Shown: piece after piece, positions 62,625 through 64,000 of the stretch
How positions within the stretch are numbered: the stretch's first letter is position 1
Layout: each line of letters opens with the position of its first letter
Source of the DNA: Hyphomicrobiales bacterium
Lineage (GTDB): Bacteria; Pseudomonadota; Alphaproteobacteria; Rhizobiales; Rhizobiaceae
Assembly (NCBI GenBank): GCA_900471485.1
Contig: UCEU01000004.1
Location: 124,001-188,000 of the forward strand
Direction of reading: 5' to 3'
Length of the DNA: 64,000 bases
Program-made: the position numbers and the translations under genes
The notes under the pieces: generated by a model
The model's database searches: none
What the model was told of the DNA's origin: nothing
The model's input: only the letters and a program-made list of their open reading frames with translations

Positions 62625-63953
62625 ATGAGCTACCACAATCCGCATACGCCTCCGCGCAAGTCTGCAACATTCGACGATGCGACGCTGGCGGAAATCCGCC
62701 GCGCCGCCGCTACCGGCATCTACGACATCCGCGGCGCCGGCACCAAGCGCAAGGTTCCGCATTTCGATGACCTGCTCTTTCTCGGCGCGTCGATCTCCCG
62801 CTATCCGCTCGAAGGCTACCGTGAGAAGTGCGATACGACGGTTGTGCTCGGCACGCGCTTTGCCAAGAAGCCCATTACGCTGAAAACGCCGATCACCATT
62901 GCCGGCATGAGCTTTGGCGCGCTGTCGGGCAATGCCAAGGAAGCACTCGGTCGTGGCGCTACCATCGCAGGAACCTCGACCACTACGGGCGACGGTGGCA
63001 TGACAAACGAGGAGCGTGGCCATTCGCAGACGCTCGTCTACCAGTATCTTCCCTCGCGCTACGGCATGAACCCCAGGGATCTGCGTCGCGCGGATGCGAT
63101 CGAAGTGGTTGTCGGTCAGGGCGCGAAGCCTGGCGGCGGCGGCATGCTGCTCGGCCAGAAGATTTCCGACCGTGTCGCCAACATGCGCAACCTGCCGAAG
63201 GGCATCGACCAGCGCTCAGCCTGCCGCCACCCCGACTGGACCGGTCCCGACGATCTCGAAATCAAGATCCTCGAACTGCGCGAGATCACCGACTGGGAAA
63301 AGCCGATCTATATCAAGGTCGGCGGCGCGCGGCCCTATTACGACACCGCGCTTGCGGTCAAGGCCGGAGCTGATGTCGTGGTGCTCGACGGTATGCAGGG
63401 CGGCACGGCGGCCACGCAGGACGTCTTTATCGAAAATGTCGGCATGCCGACGCTCGCCTGCATCCGTCCGGCGGTCCAGGCGCTGCAGGATCTCGGCATG
63501 CACCGCAAGGTGCAGCTGATCGTCTCGGGCGGCATCCGCTCCGGCGCGGATGTGGCCAAGGCCATGGCGCTCGGTGCTGACGCAGTGGCGATCGGTACGG
63601 CGGCACTTGTTGCGATCGGTGACAATGATCCGAAGTGGGAGGCCGAATACCAGAAGCTCGGCACCACAGCGGGCGCCTATGACGACTGGCACGAGGGCAA
63701 GGATCCAGCCGGTATCACCACGCAGGACCCGGAGCTCGCTGCTCGCCTCGATCCGATCGCCGCCGGTCGCCGTCTCGCCAACTATCTCAAGGTCATGACG
63801 CTGGAAGCGCAGACAATCGCGCGCGCATGCGGCAAGAACCACCTGCACAATCTCGAACCGGAAGATCTGTGCGCTCTGACCATGGAAGCCGCGGCAATGG
63901 CACAGGTGCCGCTTGCCGGCACCTCCTGGTATCCCGGCAAGGCCGGTTTCTGA
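62625..63953 (+). CDS. glxD: FMN-dependent glutamate-synthase-like subunit, N-methylglutamate-synthase-type subunit C
   Basis: A 442-residue TIM-barrel flavoprotein of the GltS FMN type. ITIAGMSFGALSGNAKEAL, TTTGDGGMTNEERGHSQTLV, AKPGGGGMLLGQK, DGMQGGTAATQD and LIVSGGIRSGADVAKAMALG are the FMN and substrate blocks. It matches GlxD/MgsC. GAGGGACG precedes the ATG at 62625, and a terminator-like hairpin follows at 63963. The Cys-rich iron-sulfur cluster of full GltB is reduced to Cys in a short loop (RSACRHP). Confidence 0.93.
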   Translation: MSYHNPHTPPRKSATFDDATLAEIRRAAATGIYDIRGAGTKRKVPHFDDLLFLGASISRYPLEGYREKCDTTVVLGTRFAKKPITLKTPITIAGMSFGALSGNAKEALGRGATIAGTSTTTGDGGMTNEERGHSQTLVYQYLPSRYGMNPRDLRRADAIEVVVGQGAKPGGGGMLLGQKISDRVANMRNLPKGIDQRSACRHPDWTGPDDLEIKILELREITDWEKPIYIKVGGARPYYDTALAVKAGADVVVLDGMQGGTAATQDVFIENVGMPTLACIRPAVQALQDLGMHRKVQLIVSGGIRSGADVAKAMALGADAVAIGTAALVAIGDNDPKWEAEYQKLGTTAGAYDDWHEGKDPAGITTQDPELAARLDPIAAGRRLANYLKVMTLEAQTIARACGKNHLHNLEPEDLCALTMEAAAMAQVPLAGTSWYPGKAGF

Positions 63954-63962
63954 TCGGAAGCT

Positions 63963-63996
63963 CGGGCGCATTTGGGAGGAGGCGCCCGGCTTTTTC
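63963..63996 (+). terminator. intrinsic terminator after glxD
   Basis: CGGGCGC (63963-63969) pairs with GCGCCCG (63982-63988) and is followed by GCTTTTT. It may end the glxBCD transcript or attenuate it if glutamine synthetase-like genes follow beyond the window. Confidence 0.65.
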
Positions 63997-64000
63997 AAGA

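Overview
The window looks like part of a large replicon (chromosome or megaplasmid) of a Rhizobiaceae bacterium. It is GC-rich, has many Gfo/Idh, GntR-FCD, LysR and ABC-uptake genes, and carries soxBDAG-folD beside a glxABCD-type set, an arrangement I associate with rhizobia. Species and replicon cannot be fixed from the sequence alone. No rRNA, tRNA, CRISPR array, intact insertion sequence or replication origin was recognised. Almost all of the DNA is coding, arranged as divergent operons of catabolic enzymes, each with its own regulator and ABC importer.

Region 1 (1-3.2 kb): the N-terminal part of a Kup potassium transporter running off the left edge, two small or stress-type proteins, and a LysR regulator. 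Region 2 (3.3-17.6 kb): what looks like a complete sugar-oligomer locus. It has an oligopeptide-type ABC importer, a GH39 glycosidase, a Gfo/Idh sugar dehydrogenase, an amidohydrolase-2 lactonase candidate, an IlvD/Edd sugar-acid dehydratase, a DapA-type aldolase/dehydratase, an atypical SDR and a GntR-FCD regulator. Together these could run a non-phosphorylative pentose or galactose-type pathway. Both divergent promoter regions of the locus carry two copies of a TTRTCRATAA motif, suggesting one regulon.

Region 3 (17.9-37.7 kb): two adjacent, poorly characterised hydrolase loci. The first (17.9-27.3 kb) has an FAD monooxygenase, a gamma-glutamyltranspeptidase, a D-2-hydroxyacid dehydrogenase and a cytosine-deaminase-like amidohydrolase on the minus strand. 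Facing them are a questin-oxidase-like protein and an ATZ/TRZ-type amidohydrolase. The second (27.4-37.7 kb) has a cupin, a RutB-like cysteine hydrolase, an AtzH/HpxZ-like protein, a creatininase-fold amidohydrolase, an amidase and a GGT-like (HpxW-like) enzyme, divergent from a LysR gene and a NitT/TauT-type ABC importer. Both loci contain GTTGC-N7-GCAAC LysR-type dyads in their divergent promoter regions. This is my best candidate for an undescribed catabolic system, probably for an amide- or urea-containing (hetero)cycle.

Region 4 (38-52.9 kb): an amino-sugar locus. It contains a hexapeptide acyltransferase fused to an alpha/alpha-toroid-like domain, an orphan sugar-binding protein, a LacI regulator with a clear operator, a GNAT-SCP2 acetyltransferase and an RpiR regulator. 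These are followed by NanE, a Gfo/Idh oxidoreductase, a MalEFGK-type importer, NagB and a NanE-NanK fusion. ManNAc, or a relative, would be imported, phosphorylated, epimerised and deaminated; neither NagA nor NanA is in the window. Region 5 (53-64 kb): heterotetrameric sarcosine oxidase soxBDAG with folD, divergent from the GlxA regulator, an XRE-cupin regulator and glxBCD (N-methylglutamate-synthase-type subunits). This is an N-methyl/C1 metabolism island linked to tetrahydrofolate and glutamate.
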